Shown piece after piece: positions 7,050 through 15,639 of a stretch of 37,696 nucleotides of DNA. Under the pieces are notes generated by a model. That model was not told the origin of the DNA. It worked only from the letters and a program-made list of their open reading frames with translations, and searched no databases. The position numbers were made by a program, and so were the translations under genes. The DNA is taken from the NCBI GenBank assembly GCA_046153875.1, contig JBJXFE010000026.1:1-37696 (forward strand), read 5' to 3'. This DNA comes from JBJXFE01 sp046153875. GTDB lineage: Bacteria > Planctomycetota > Phycisphaerae > Phycisphaerales > UBA1924. How positions within the stretch are numbered: position 1 is the stretch's first letter; each line of letters opens with the position of its first letter.

Positions 7050-8744
7050 CTGACGCGCCGTGATCTGTGCATCGCGGGCGCCGTCTTCGCGGTCACGCTC
7101 GCGTCGCGGCTCGTCTTCCTTGTCGCTTCGGCGGACCGCGCCTGGCCGCACTCGGCGTTGTATGAAGGCGACGCGGTGGTGTGGGCCGAGTGGGCCGCGG
7201 CGATCCACGCGGGGCATGGCGATCGGTTCAACTCGGGGTTGCCGTTTTATCCGCCGGCGGTGGCGTACCTGATCGCGTGGCTGTCGCCCGGGGGGGGCGG
7301 CCCGCCGAACTTCGTCGCGATCAAGATGCTGTGGTGCGTGATGAACGCTGCGGCCGTCGCGCTCGCGTACCTGGCGGTCGCGCGCGAGTTCGGGCGGCGC
7401 ATCGCGCTGATCGCGTCGGCGCTCGGGGCGTTCTCGTTCGGACTGGGCGTGATCTCGACCTCGCTCAACTCCGAGACGCCGTATTTGCTCGCGGTCGTGG
7501 CGCTGGTGCTGGCCGGGCGGCGGCTGGCGGAGCGGCCGACGTGGGCGACGGCCGGGGCGTTCGGCGTGCTGCACGGCGCCGCGAACATGATCCGCGCCGA
7601 GCACACGCTGCTCGCGGCGATGATGGTCGGCTGGGTCGTGTGGCGGTGGTGGCGGGCGGGGTGGATCGCAGAGCGGCGGTGGCGATCGCTCGGCGTGCTC
7701 GCGGCGGTCGGTGTCGCGTTCGCCGTGACGTGCCTGCCGTGGAGCCTTCACGCGACGCGCGCGAACATCCGCTATAACCGCGGCGATCCGGGCGCCCGGT
7801 TCATGCCGGACTACGACCGCATGACGCCGGCGTGGACGCCCGACGCGCGGGCGTTCTTCGATGGGCTGCCCGAGTTCGCCAAGCGCGACACGGGTGCGTA
7901 CCTCTACACCGAGTCGGTGCGCCGCGGCCTGCCCCGGGTGACGGCCGAGGACGTCCGCCACATCCTCAACGAGGGTTTCGGGTACGTCCCCGAACCGGTG
8001 CGGGCGTTCACGCTCGTCGCCTCGTCCGGCCCGCTCGCGTTCGCGCTGGCAAACCACCCGGACGCGTGGGGCGGCTTCTCGAAGGCGGCGCTGGACGCGC
8101 GCTTCGGGGGGGACATCGCGCTGGGGATTCCGTCGCACCTGCGCCTGTACAACGACGGGCTGGGCGTGGGGCTGGGGTACATCGGCCAGGACCCCGGGCG
8201 ATGGCTGCGGAACGTCGGCGTCAAGGTGCTCAACTTCTGGAGCGGCGTGACGCTCGGGGTGACGGCGCGCAACCTGCCGCTCGGGCGCGACGGGGAACGC
8301 CGGGCCGTGGACATGGTGACGCACGAGCCGGGGCGCGGCGCGCCGTGGCGCGCGGCGGTCACGGTCGCGGTGCTCGCGGGCGCGGTCATCGCCCTGCGCC
8401 GGGGACGCGGCGGCGTGTGGATGATCGTCATCGCGTCGAAGGTCGCCGTGACGGTCCTGTTCTTCGGGTACGCGCGCCAGGCGGTGTCGATCCTGCCGGC
8501 GTTCCTCCTGCTGGCGGCGATCACGATCGACGCCGTGGCCGCGTGGGCACTCGCGCGCGGCGTGCCGCGGAGGCTCGTGATCGCTGTCGGTGCGGGCGGG
8601 CTGATCGGGCTCGCGGCGGTCGACGCGTCGGCGCTGTTCGCTCGATCCGTGCCGCGGGTGGAGGGACCGATGCGGGCGGACCCGCGATGGGGGGCGGCGG
8701 CGTTCGTCTCGCCGGAGACGGTGAGGCTGAGGTTTACGCCGTAG
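7050..8744 (+). CDS. GT39/ArnT-like membrane glycosyltransferase (GT-C fold), start uncertain
   Basis: Integral membrane GT-C enzymes of this type transfer sugars from polyprenyl-phosphate donors on the outer face of the membrane. The protein has about ten hydrophobic segments. After TM1 comes YEGDAVVWAEW, where GT-C enzymes keep an acidic catalytic residue, then GLPFYPPAVAYLIAW. The first conventional start in frame is TTG at 7158, but that cuts off TM1, which is encoded at about 7062-7130 (LCIAGAVFAVTLASRLVFLV). No ATG or GTG exists in this frame upstream; CTG at 7050 is the most plausible start and gives 564 residues. A TAGGCT box lies at 7004-7009. The gene lies between the two FG-GAP genes and may act on surface glycans. 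Confidence 0.75.
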   Translation: MTRRDLCIAGAVFAVTLASRLVFLVASADRAWPHSALYEGDAVVWAEWAAAIHAGHGDRFNSGLPFYPPAVAYLIAWLSPGGGGPPNFVAIKMLWCVMNAAAVALAYLAVAREFGRRIALIASALGAFSFGLGVISTSLNSETPYLLAVVALVLAGRRLAERPTWATAGAFGVLHGAANMIRAEHTLLAAMMVGWVVWRWWRAGWIAERRWRSLGVLAAVGVAFAVTCLPWSLHATRANIRYNRGDPGARFMPDYDRMTPAWTPDARAFFDGLPEFAKRDTGAYLYTESVRRGLPRVTAEDVRHILNEGFGYVPEPVRAFTLVASSGPLAFALANHPDAWGGFSKAALDARFGGDIALGIPSHLRLYNDGLGVGLGYIGQDPGRWLRNVGVKVLNFWSGVTLGVTARNLPLGRDGERRAVDMVTHEPGRGAPWRAAVTVAVLAGAVIALRRGRGGVWMIVIASKVAVTVLFFGYARQAVSILPAFLLLAAITIDAVAAWALARGVPRRLVIAVGAGGLIGLAAVDASALFARSVPRVEGPMRADPRWGAAAFVSPETVRLRFTP

Positions 8745-8764
8745 CGCGGCGCCCGGCGCCGCGC
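8744..8764. terminator. GC-rich hairpin between convergent genes
   Basis: An 8-bp stem (8744-8751 with 8757-8764, GCGCGGCG/CGCCGCGC) and a 5-base loop lie between the glycosyltransferase stop and the 3' end of the PepSY-TM gene. There is no T-tract. It could serve both strands as a weak terminator or stability hairpin. Confidence 0.4.
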
Positions 8765-8771
8765 CAACCGC

Positions 8772-9314
8772 CTACCGCGCGCCCGTCCGCTTGTCGCGCG
8801 CCCGCCGGGCCCAGTGCGGGAGCAGCCAGAGGTAGACACCGGAGAACCAGAGGAGAAGCAGCGCGGCGCCCGTGGGCAGGAAGACCCAGAGTTTCGCGCG
8901 ATCGTGGAACCAGGACCCGTCGTGGAGGGACTCGACCAGGTCGGAGCGCCGGTGCATGACCTGGAGCACCGCGCCGGTGCCGGTGTCGATCTGGATTTCG
9001 ACGCGGTTCCTCGGATGGACTTTCACGAGGCCGCGACCGGGCTGGACGTCGAGCCGGTCGATGTCGCTCCAGTCGCGGACGCCGGCCGCGGGGATGGTTC
9101 TGGCGATCTCGAGGATGCGGTCGAAGCCGATGACGGGAGCCTGGCCGGTGCCGCGGAGCGTCGGCGGCTGCACCCACGACCACTCCTTCTTGAGCTGGAG
9201 CAGCAGGCCGGTGGTGATGATGATCAGGAGCGGGACGGCGGCCACGATGGCGCCCCCGCGGTGGAGGCGGCGCGACCAGCGGTTGGCGAAGGCGGCGGCG
9301 GGGTTGCGGCTCAT
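8772..9314 (-). CDS. PepSY-associated transmembrane protein
   Basis: The 180-residue inner-membrane protein has an N-terminal helix (AIVAAVPLLIIITTGLLLQL), an extracytoplasmic PepSY-like stretch (DRILEIARTIP to GTGAVLQVMHRRSDLVESLH) and a C-terminal helix (LWVFLPTGAALLLLWFSGVY). The SLHDGSWFHD segment before the last helix is characteristic of the PepSY_TM_like group, which often accompanies iron or redox functions; none is visible here. The frame is open far upstream, but ATG 9314 fits the domain start and has a -10-like CACAAT 6 bases ahead. It is divergent from the FG-GAP gene at 9585. Confidence 0.82.
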   Translation of the reverse strand: MSRNPAAAFANRWSRRLHRGGAIVAAVPLLIIITTGLLLQLKKEWSWVQPPTLRGTGQAPVIGFDRILEIARTIPAAGVRDWSDIDRLDVQPGRGLVKVHPRNRVEIQIDTGTGAVLQVMHRRSDLVESLHDGSWFHDRAKLWVFLPTGAALLLLWFSGVYLWLLPHWARRARDKRTGAR

Positions 9315-9320
9315 GCCCGC

Positions 9321-9326
9321 ATTGTG
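9321..9326 (-). promoter_or_regulatory. -10-like CACAAT for the PepSY-TM gene, leaderless arrangement
   Basis: On the minus strand CACAAT ends 6 bases before ATG 9314, the same spacing as at 2443 and 15628. The box is weak and no -35 was identified. Confidence 0.3.
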
Positions 9327-9456
9327 GCAGATGGCCGTGGCGGCGTGCGGAATCGGGCCGACACCCGCGGGCCGCACGCCCATGCCACAGGGTGACCAGA
9401 GGTCGATGCCGCCCGCCCGTCGGGCAGGACCGACCCCTCGCGGTCCCCGGTCCGCA

Positions 9457-9462
9457 TAGACT
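9457..9462 (+). promoter_or_regulatory. -10-like TAGACT ahead of the second FG-GAP gene
   Basis: TAGACT lies in the 270-bp divergent spacer between the PepSY-TM and FG-GAP genes. A transcript from here would have a leader of about 115 bases before ATG 9585. Confidence 0.35.
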
Positions 9463-9584
9463 GGGGTCGATGCGGGTCTGCCCGACGTGTGCGGGCCCGC
9501 GGCCGCGGGGCGCGTCCGGCCGGGGCGGGTCCCGCACACCACACCGCCGCCCCGACGCCGATCGGGCGCGACGAGGGCCCCGCC

Positions 9585-10985
9585 ATGCCGCACTTCCTTT
9601 CTCGTGCCGTCGCCGTCCCCGTGCGCGGCAGACTCACCGCTGTGTGTCTGGCCCTGCCGATCGTCGCGGGTCCCCTGGCCGATCGGGCGGGTGCGCAGAT
9701 CGTGCAGACCATCCCGAGCTGGTCGGGCGTCGAGGAGGCGGGCGGCGCGTTCGGTGCGTCGATCGGCGGCACGGCCGACCTGGACGCCGACGCGCGCGCG
9801 GATTTCATCGTCGGTGCGCCGGGCGAGACCTCCGTGGAGTTGACGCAGGGCGGGCGCGTCTACGTCCACTCGGGGCGGATCGGCCTGCGGCTGTTCACAC
9901 TCGAGTCGCCGCGCAACGAGCCGTTCGGCAACTTCGGGTGGTCGGTGGCGGGCGTGGCGGACATCGACGCGGACGGGAAGGGCGACTTCGCCATTGGCGC
10001 GCCGAACGAGAACCCCGGGCCGCTGCCGGACGGGTGCGGGCGGGCGTATGTCTACCGCGGCACGGGCGTGCTGCGGTTCATTCTGGGGTCGCCGGACTCG
10101 CAGACGAACGGGCGGTTCGGGTGGTGCGTGAGCGGTGTTCCGGACGTGAACGGCGACGGGCGCGGCGACGTGATTGTCGGTGCGCCGGGGGAGGCCACCG
10201 GGGCGAGCCCGGGAGGCGCGGGGCGGGCGTACGTGTATTCCGGCGGCACCGGCGGTCGCCTGTTGACGCTGACGGCGCCGGTCGAGGAGGGCGGGGCGTC
10301 CTTCGGGTGGTCGGTCGCGGGCATCCCGGACGTGAACGGCGACGGGCGGGGCGACGTGATCGTCAGCGCGCCGTGGGCGGACGGTGCGTTCGGGGTGACG
10401 GACTCGGGCGTGGCATACGTGTTCTCGGGCGCGACCGGGGCGGTGCTGCGCACCCTGCAATCGCCGGGGTTCGAGACGGGCGGACGGTTCGGATGGTCGG
10501 TGGCGGGCGTCGCGGACGCGAACGGCGACGGTCGCGGCGACGTGATGGTCGGCGCGCCGTTCGAGGACCCCGGGCTGAGCCCGGCGGATAACGGGCGCGC
10601 GTATGTGTACTCGGGGGCGACCGGCGCTCTGCTCCGGAAGCTCATCCCGCCGCAGCAGGCCCTCAACGGCAACTTCGGGTACTCGGTCGCGGGCACGAAC
10701 GACGTGAACAACGACGGGCGGGGCGACCTGATCGTCGGGGCGCGCGGCGAGGCGGGCGGGTCCTTCGGAGCGGGGCGGGTTCACGTCTACTCGGGGGCGT
10801 CCGGGCTGAAGATCGTCACCATCGTGTCACCCGCGTTCGAATCGGGCGGGGCGTTCGGCACGGCCGTCGCCGGGATCCCCGATGCGAACCTGAACACGCG
10901 GAGCGACGTGCTGGTCGGTGCGCCGGCCGAGAACCCGGGGTCGTCGCCCGCCGGCGCCGGACGGGCGTACCTGCTCAAGTTCTGA
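9585..10985 (+). CDS. Secreted seven-repeat FG-GAP protein, paralogue of 5624-6952
   Basis: The 466 residues begin with a signal peptide (ATG 9585, LTAVCLALPIVAGPLA, cut likely after RAGAQ). Seven FG-GAP repeats follow, most reading FGWSVAG.PDVNGDGRGDVIVGAP, with calcium-loop aspartates intact in most. The last is degenerate (DANLNTRSDVLVGAP), exactly as in the first FG-GAP gene, so the two share ancestry over their whole length. No dockerin or anchor is present. A GAGGG lies about 8 bases before ATG 9585; the frame extends upstream to 9489 but without a signal sequence. Probably a surface or extracellular scaffold protein. Confidence 0.87.
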   Translation: MPHFLSRAVAVPVRGRLTAVCLALPIVAGPLADRAGAQIVQTIPSWSGVEEAGGAFGASIGGTADLDADARADFIVGAPGETSVELTQGGRVYVHSGRIGLRLFTLESPRNEPFGNFGWSVAGVADIDADGKGDFAIGAPNENPGPLPDGCGRAYVYRGTGVLRFILGSPDSQTNGRFGWCVSGVPDVNGDGRGDVIVGAPGEATGASPGGAGRAYVYSGGTGGRLLTLTAPVEEGGASFGWSVAGIPDVNGDGRGDVIVSAPWADGAFGVTDSGVAYVFSGATGAVLRTLQSPGFETGGRFGWSVAGVADANGDGRGDVMVGAPFEDPGLSPADNGRAYVYSGATGALLRKLIPPQQALNGNFGYSVAGTNDVNNDGRGDLIVGARGEAGGSFGAGRVHVYSGASGLKIVTIVSPAFESGGAFGTAVAGIPDANLNTRSDVLVGAPAENPGSSPAGAGRAYLLKF

Positions 10986-11012
10986 ATCGGCAACCCCGCG
11001 GGGCACCGGCGG

Positions 11013-11018
11013 TAGACT
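11013..11018 (+). promoter_or_regulatory. -10-like TAGACT ahead of the DUF6263-like gene
   Basis: TAGACT is followed by GGAGG at 11030-11034 and ATG 11040. This implies a leader of about 15 bases with a normal ribosome site. Confidence 0.4.
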
Positions 11019-11039
11019 GCGCATACGCCGGAGGTTTCC

Positions 11040-11984
11040 ATGCGCCCATCGATGTCCACACGTCTCGTGCTCGGCTTCCTGGTGTTGCTCGCGAGCGCGG
11101 CGTGCGCCTCCGCCCAGAACGTGGACCTGCGCCCGCGCTGGGAGAAGGGCGCCGAGCACCGGTTCCGCATCGAGTCGTCGAACACGATGGGCAAACCGCC
11201 GGCGCGCTCCAGCGGCCCGGGGAACCGTGGACGCGACGAGGGCGACGCACCCGCCCAGTCGGTGAAGCAGGACATGGAGATAGTCTTCCGGGTCATCGAC
11301 GCCGTGCCGGAGAAGGACGCGATCGTGGAACTGGCCTTCGACCGCGTCAAGGTCGCGGTGGACGCGGCCGGTGAGAAGGACGAGTACGACTCCACGAAGC
11401 CCGGCCAGGGCGGCGGCGGGGCGGCCGGCGCATTCAAATCACTCGCCGGGTTGAAGCTCACCCTGACGATCGACCCCAACGGGAACATCACGTCGGTCAA
11501 GCCCGCTGGCGGTGCCGGCGCGACGCCGAGCGACCCGATGGTCGCGGGTCTGACCGGCGCTGATGCGATGAAGGACCTGATCGGCCCGATCTTCACACTG
11601 AAGAAGGGCGGGGGCATCGTGCGGGCGGGGCAGTCGTGGGAGAACGTGGACGAGATCAACTCGGGGCTGATCGGAAAGGTCCGGGTGAGCACGAAGCACA
11701 CGGTGCGGTCGGCGAACGCGCGCGACGCGACCGTCGCCATCGACGGGCGCGTGGACGCGGACTCCGAATCGCCCGCGGGCCTCGTGCAGATCCGGGACGG
11801 CAAGTTCACCGGTTCGTACTCGTGGGGTGTGAAAGAGGGCATGCTCCGCTCGATGGAGAACCGCATGTCGTTCACGGTGCAGATAGGCAGCGGCGGCGAT
11901 GACCTTGGTCTGCTCGGCGACATGGCCGTCGAGCAGCGGACGAAGGTGACGCGCCTGGACAGGCCCGGGTCGGATCGGAAGTAG
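11040..11984 (+). CDS. Secreted protein, DUF6263-like, function unknown
   Basis: The 314-residue exported protein has a signal peptide (LVLGFLVLLASAACASAQ). The mature part starts VDLRPRWEKGAEHRFRIESS and continues with alternating strands, a Gly/Ala linker near residue 125, then LTLTIDPNGNITSVKPAGG and a C-terminal strand-rich half (WENVDEINSGLIGKVRV, FTVQIG). This layout resembles DUF6263 proteins, which are secreted and of unknown function; the assignment is by resemblance only. No catalytic motif, dockerin or anchor. GGAGG 5 bases before ATG 11040 and a TAGACT box support a separate transcript. Confidence 0.7.
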   Translation: MRPSMSTRLVLGFLVLLASAACASAQNVDLRPRWEKGAEHRFRIESSNTMGKPPARSSGPGNRGRDEGDAPAQSVKQDMEIVFRVIDAVPEKDAIVELAFDRVKVAVDAAGEKDEYDSTKPGQGGGGAAGAFKSLAGLKLTLTIDPNGNITSVKPAGGAGATPSDPMVAGLTGADAMKDLIGPIFTLKKGGGIVRAGQSWENVDEINSGLIGKVRVSTKHTVRSANARDATVAIDGRVDADSESPAGLVQIRDGKFTGSYSWGVKEGMLRSMENRMSFTVQIGSGGDDLGLLGDMAVEQRTKVTRLDRPGSDRK

Positions 11985-12149
11985 CCCCGCTGTTCGGCCC
12001 ACAGAAACTCCCCAAACGGGATAAACGGACCGGGCGTGTTGGGCGCCGGGTGGGGCCGCGCGCGGGGGCGCCGCCGTCCGACCGTCGTGCTCAAGTCGCG
12101 CGGCCGGCGCGACGATGGTGTGCGCGACACCATGTCGTACGAGCGGAAC

Positions 12150-12524
12150 ATGAATCCCCTGCCGAAGCCTGCCCGGGACCCGAACGCGCGCCGGCACGGG
12201 CGTGTCCGGGCGCAGACGATCACGTGCAGCCTCGGCGACGTGATGGATATTTCGATCTCGGGGATGAAGGTGCGGTGCGGGAGCAAGCCCGACCTGAAGA
12301 AGGGCGAGACGGCCCCGGTGACGATCAACGGGCTGAACGGCCCGTTCACGGTGCAGGCGAAGTTCAACTGGTGCAAGCGCGCCGGGCTGTTCAAGTGGGT
12401 GGCGGGGTTCGAGTTCGCCGAGCTGACCGGCCCGGCCCGCACCGAGCTGCTGGAGATCGCGCGGATCGCGGCGATCGGCGAGACGCTCCGCCCCGCGGAC
12501 GAACACATCTTCCGTCCGCACTGA
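12150..12524 (+). CDS. PilZ domain protein 1 (c-di-GMP binding candidate)
   Basis: The 124-residue single PilZ domain has RRHGRVR, matching the RxxxR loop, and later DISISGMKVRC, matching D/NxSxxG; these two motifs bind cyclic di-GMP in this family. The rest (KKGETAPVTINGLNGPFTVQ, FKWVAGFEFAEL) fits the PilZ barrel and C-terminal helix. ATG 12150 gives an N-terminus (MNPL) parallel to the next gene (MSPL) and has GAGCGG nearby; ATG 12132 and a longer frame from 12036 are alternatives. It is followed 75 bp later by a paralogue. With no output domain it is probably an adaptor acting by protein contact. Confidence 0.8.
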   Translation: MNPLPKPARDPNARRHGRVRAQTITCSLGDVMDISISGMKVRCGSKPDLKKGETAPVTINGLNGPFTVQAKFNWCKRAGLFKWVAGFEFAELTGPARTELLEIARIAAIGETLRPADEHIFRPH

Positions 12525-12599
12525 TCCGGACCTGAATGCACCGCGGGTTATCCGACGCGCCCCTTCAAGTGGGCCGGCTGTCGGGTCGATGTTCGGCGC

Positions 12600-12998
12600 A
12601 TGTCCCCGCTGAGGTACTGGCGATCCAATCCCGCGCCGACGCCCGCCGCGCCGGGCCGGAACGGCACCGAGCAGCGCCGGCACGGGCGCGTGCGCACGGG
12701 CGCGGTGGTCTGCTCCCTCGGCGAGGTGCTCGACATGTCCGCCTCGGGCCTGCGGGTCCGGTGCCAGGGCCGCCCGCCGTGCGTGGTGGGGCAGCGCGTG
12801 ACCGTGACGATCGGCGGTTCGGACGGTCCGTTCTCGGTGGCCCTGCGCCCGGTCTGGATGCGCAAGGTGGGGATGTTCAAGCACGAGATCGGCGCGTGCT
12901 TCGAGGACATGTCCGAGGAGACGCGGGTGCAGCTGCTGAACCTGGTGCGTTCGGCGGTAACGATCCTGCCCGTGGGCCCGGATCACGAGCGCGGTTGA
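12600..12998 (+). CDS. PilZ domain protein 2, tandem paralogue
   Basis: The 132 residues align with the preceding protein from start to end: RRHGRVRTGAVVCSLGEVLD against RRHGRVRAQTITCSLGDVMD. The two c-di-GMP motifs are RHGRVR and DMSASGLRVRC. The barrel continues with VGQRVTVTIGGSDGPFSV and GMFKHEIGACFEDM, then a C-terminal helix. The pair arose by tandem duplication and has diverged widely, so the two may differ in ligand affinity or partner. It ends 9 bp before the 3' end of the convergent threonine aldolase gene. No clear Shine-Dalgarno is visible. Confidence 0.8.
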   Translation: MSPLRYWRSNPAPTPAAPGRNGTEQRRHGRVRTGAVVCSLGEVLDMSASGLRVRCQGRPPCVVGQRVTVTIGGSDGPFSVALRPVWMRKVGMFKHEIGACFEDMSEETRVQLLNLVRSAVTILPVGPDHERG

Positions 12999-13007
12999 TC
13001 GGTGCGT

Positions 13008-14090
13008 TCAGCGGGCCGCGGTCGCGGGGGCCGGGCGCGGGGTTCCCGTCCGCGCGCCGTCCATCACCCTTCGGATCGCGGCGCCCGCGGTGTCGATCAT
13101 GGGGCGGGTCACGTCGAGGTGGCAGACCGCCCGCACACGCTGAGGGGCCGTGGGGAGCATCAGCACGCCCTCGCCCTTGAGGCGCGTGCAGAACTCGGCT
13201 CCGGTGCCCCAGCCCCGGTCGATGTCGAGGAACACCATGTTCGTCTCGACGCGGAACGGGATGGTGATGCCGCGCACGTTGCCGGCGAGGTCGCCGAGGC
13301 GGGCCGCGTTCGCGTGGTCCTCGGACAGCCGCTCGCGGTGATGGTCGAGCGCGTGCAGGGCGGCCGCGGCGAGGATGCCGGATTGGCGCATGGTCCCGCC
13401 GAACATCTTGCGGAAGCGGTGGACGCGGGCGATGGTCGGTTGGTCGCCGCAGACCGCGGAGCCCGCCGGGGCGCCCAGGCCCTTGGAGAAGCAGCAGGAC
13501 ACGGTGTCAAAGTGCCGGGCGTAGTCGACCGGGTCGAGCCCGGTGGCGGCGCACGCGTTCCAGAGGCGGGCGCCGTCGAGGTGCGCGCGGAGGCCAAGAT
13601 CGTGAGCCTTCTTCGCCACGCGTGCGGCCTGCTCCAGCGGCCAGATCGCGCCGCCGCCGCGGTTCTGGGTGTTCTCGACGACGACGAGCTTCGAATGCGG
13701 AAAGTGGATGGAGTCGGGGCGCGCGAGGGCCTCGACCTGGTCGGCGTCGAAGAGCCCGCGGTCGCCGCTCGCGGTGCGGACCATCACGCCGGAGAGGGCG
13801 GCGGGCGCGCCGGTCTCGTAGTTGATGATGTGGCTGTCGGCGTGGGCGATGACCTCGTCGCCCGGCTCGGTCTGGGCGCGGATCGAGGCCTGGTTGGCCA
13901 TGGTGCCGGTGGGCACGAAGCACGCCGCCTCCTTGCCCATGATCTGCGCGATGCGGTCCTGGAGCCGTATCACGGTGGGGTCGTCGCCGAGGACGTCGTC
14001 GCCGACCTCGGCCTCGGCGATGGCGCGGCGCATCGCGGCGGTGGGGCGGGTGACCGTGTCGGACCGGAGGTCGATGACGGTGGATGTCAT
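13008..14090 (-). CDS. ltaE: Low-specificity L-threonine aldolase
   Basis: A PLP enzyme that cleaves L-threonine or L-allo-threonine to glycine and acetaldehyde in the cytoplasm. The 360 residues begin with the typical IDLRSDTVTRPTAAMRRAIA. Family marks are EVGDDVLGDDPT, FVPTGTMANQ, HLDGARLWNA (Asp172 pairs with the PLP nitrogen) and CCFSKGLGAPAGS, where Lys203 forms the Schiff base. Length is normal. ATG 14090 is unambiguous although no strong ribosome site precedes it. It is convergent with the PilZ pair and divergent from the HAF-repeat gene. A long opposite-strand open frame over it is a high-GC shadow. Confidence 0.95.
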   Translation of the reverse strand: MTSTVIDLRSDTVTRPTAAMRRAIAEAEVGDDVLGDDPTVIRLQDRIAQIMGKEAACFVPTGTMANQASIRAQTEPGDEVIAHADSHIINYETGAPAALSGVMVRTASGDRGLFDADQVEALARPDSIHFPHSKLVVVENTQNRGGGAIWPLEQAARVAKKAHDLGLRAHLDGARLWNACAATGLDPVDYARHFDTVSCCFSKGLGAPAGSAVCGDQPTIARVHRFRKMFGGTMRQSGILAAAALHALDHHRERLSEDHANAARLGDLAGNVRGITIPFRVETNMVFLDIDRGWGTGAEFCTRLKGEGVLMLPTAPQRVRAVCHLDVTRPMIDTAGAAIRRVMDGARTGTPRPAPATAAR

Positions 14091-14250
14091 GAAGGAAGGG
14101 TATCACACAGGGGTGATCGCCCGGCGCGCGGAATTGTGTGTCGGGCGCCCCCCGGTTTTGACGGTTTAACTTGACACGGGACCGGCGGGAGGGGTGCTGC
14201 GCAGCGCGGCGGCCCGTCACCGGTGCGTCCGTCCATTCAAGGAGGCTGGC

Positions 14251-15471
14251 ATGACCATGTTGCGGCTCACCCTGGCATCCGCGGGCGTGCTCGTCTGCGC
14301 TGCGCGGCTCGCCGCCCAGTCCACCTTCCAGGGCATCGGGTTCCTGCCCGCGGCGGCGCACTACAGCTACCCCCTCGACATCTCCGGCGACGGCTCGACG
14401 GTCGCGGGCGCGGCCACCGACACCAACAGCGCGGGCCAGCCGGTGCGGTGGCGTCAGGCGACCGGAGTGGTGTCGCTCGGTGAGATTCCCGGCGTCTGGT
14501 CGCTTCAGGCCAACGGCGAATCGATCAGCGTGTCGCATGACGGCTCGGTGGTGGTCGGATCGTCGCCCGGGCCGGCCGCACGCGAGGCCTTCCGCTGGAC
14601 GCAGGCGACCGGCATGGTGGGGCTGGGCAACCTCGGGGGCGTGCCCAACTCGGCCGCGTACGGCGAGCGATGCTCGGACAATGGTTCGGTGGTCGTGGGG
14701 ACCGGCGACTACACGTTCGGCACGACCGGCATCCTGTCCGGCGAGGCCTTCCGCTGGACGCAGGCGACCGGCATGGTCGGCCTCGGGCAGATGGCGACCT
14801 CGGGTCTGCTGTACACCTCGGCCAAGGGGTGCTCGGCCGACGGGTCGGTCGTCGTCGGCTACGGGACCACGGACCAGGGATGGGAGGCCTTCCGGTGGAC
14901 GCAGGCCACCGGGATGGTGGCGCTGGGCGACCACCCCGGCGGGGCTGTCGATTCCGCGGCGATCTCGTGCACCGCCGACGGGAACACGATCGTCGGCTGG
15001 ATCCTCACCGACACGCGCTACGAGCCGGCCACGTGGACGCAGGCCACCGGCTGGGTCAGCCTCGGCACGCTGCCGGTCATGGGCCTGGACAACTTCGCCG
15101 CCGACTGCACGCCCGACGGGTCGGTCGTGGTGGGTGCGTGCAACATCGCGTACGGCGGCCTCCAGGGCCAGGAGTTCAGCGGGCAGGCGTTCATCTGGGA
15201 TGCCGCGAGCGGCATGCGCGACATCAAGGAGCAGCTGCTGCTGCGCGACGTCAACGCGGTCGTGGGTTGGTCCCTCTTCGTCGCCGCGGGCGTTTCCGCC
15301 GACGGCACGACCATCGCCGGCGTCGGGCTGAACCCGCAGGGCGAGTACGAAGGCTGGGTCGCGCACCTGGAAGGAAGCTCGACCTGCTACCCCGACTGCA
15401 ACGGGGACGGGCAGCTCAGCGTCGCTGACTTCGGGTGCTTCCAGACCAAGTACGTGCTGGGGTGCCCGTAG
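14251..15471 (+). CDS. Secreted HAF-repeat protein with a C-terminal half dockerin
   Basis: The 406-residue exported protein has signal MTMLRLTLASAGVLVCAARLA, then HAF-type repeats of about 45 residues carrying FRWTQATGMVGLG and DGSVVVG; five or more copies run to about residue 330. This repeat family is extracellular and probably forms a beta propeller. The last 28 residues (CYPDCNGDGQLSVADFGCF then QTKYVLGCP) are one GC-type dockerin module with an EF-hand-like loop (D-N-D-Q). The EEP and propeller genes carry two modules. AAGGAGG at 14239-14245 fixes ATG 14251. First of five consecutive exported-protein genes. Confidence 0.85.
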   Translation: MTMLRLTLASAGVLVCAARLAAQSTFQGIGFLPAAAHYSYPLDISGDGSTVAGAATDTNSAGQPVRWRQATGVVSLGEIPGVWSLQANGESISVSHDGSVVVGSSPGPAAREAFRWTQATGMVGLGNLGGVPNSAAYGERCSDNGSVVVGTGDYTFGTTGILSGEAFRWTQATGMVGLGQMATSGLLYTSAKGCSADGSVVVGYGTTDQGWEAFRWTQATGMVALGDHPGGAVDSAAISCTADGNTIVGWILTDTRYEPATWTQATGWVSLGTLPVMGLDNFAADCTPDGSVVVGACNIAYGGLQGQEFSGQAFIWDAASGMRDIKEQLLLRDVNAVVGWSLFVAAGVSADGTTIAGVGLNPQGEYEGWVAHLEGSSTCYPDCNGDGQLSVADFGCFQTKYVLGCP

Positions 15472-15537
15472 GCGGAAGAGACAAAGAGACGAAGAGATTG
15501 AGAGACGGAAACCCGCCGCAACGAGCAAACGCGGCCG

Positions 15538-15554
15538 GCAGGCTCCGGGCCTGC
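15538..15554 (+). terminator. Small GC hairpin downstream of the HAF gene
   Basis: GCAGGC at 15538-15543 pairs with GCCTGC at 15549-15554 around a 5-base loop. No T-tract follows, so termination is uncertain. Confidence 0.3.
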
Positions 15555-15627
15555 GGATCGACATGAAGAGACCATGAAGGTCGGCGTCGGCACGGCGCGG
15601 CCCGCCGAGGATCCACACGGCCGGGAG

Positions 15628-15633
15628 TAGACT
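15628..15633 (+). promoter_or_regulatory. -10-like TAGACT, leaderless arrangement for the EEP gene
   Basis: TAGACT ends 6 bases before ATG 15640, the same geometry as rmuC. No Shine-Dalgarno fits in the gap. Confidence 0.45.
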
Positions 15634-15639
15634 CCCCGC

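Noticed and set aside
10787..12541. Minus-strand open frame of 584 codons across the DUF6263-like and PilZ genes
   Set aside because: It is Ser/Pro/Arg-rich shadow sequence with no domain; the plus-strand genes have signal peptide, ribosome sites and PilZ motifs.
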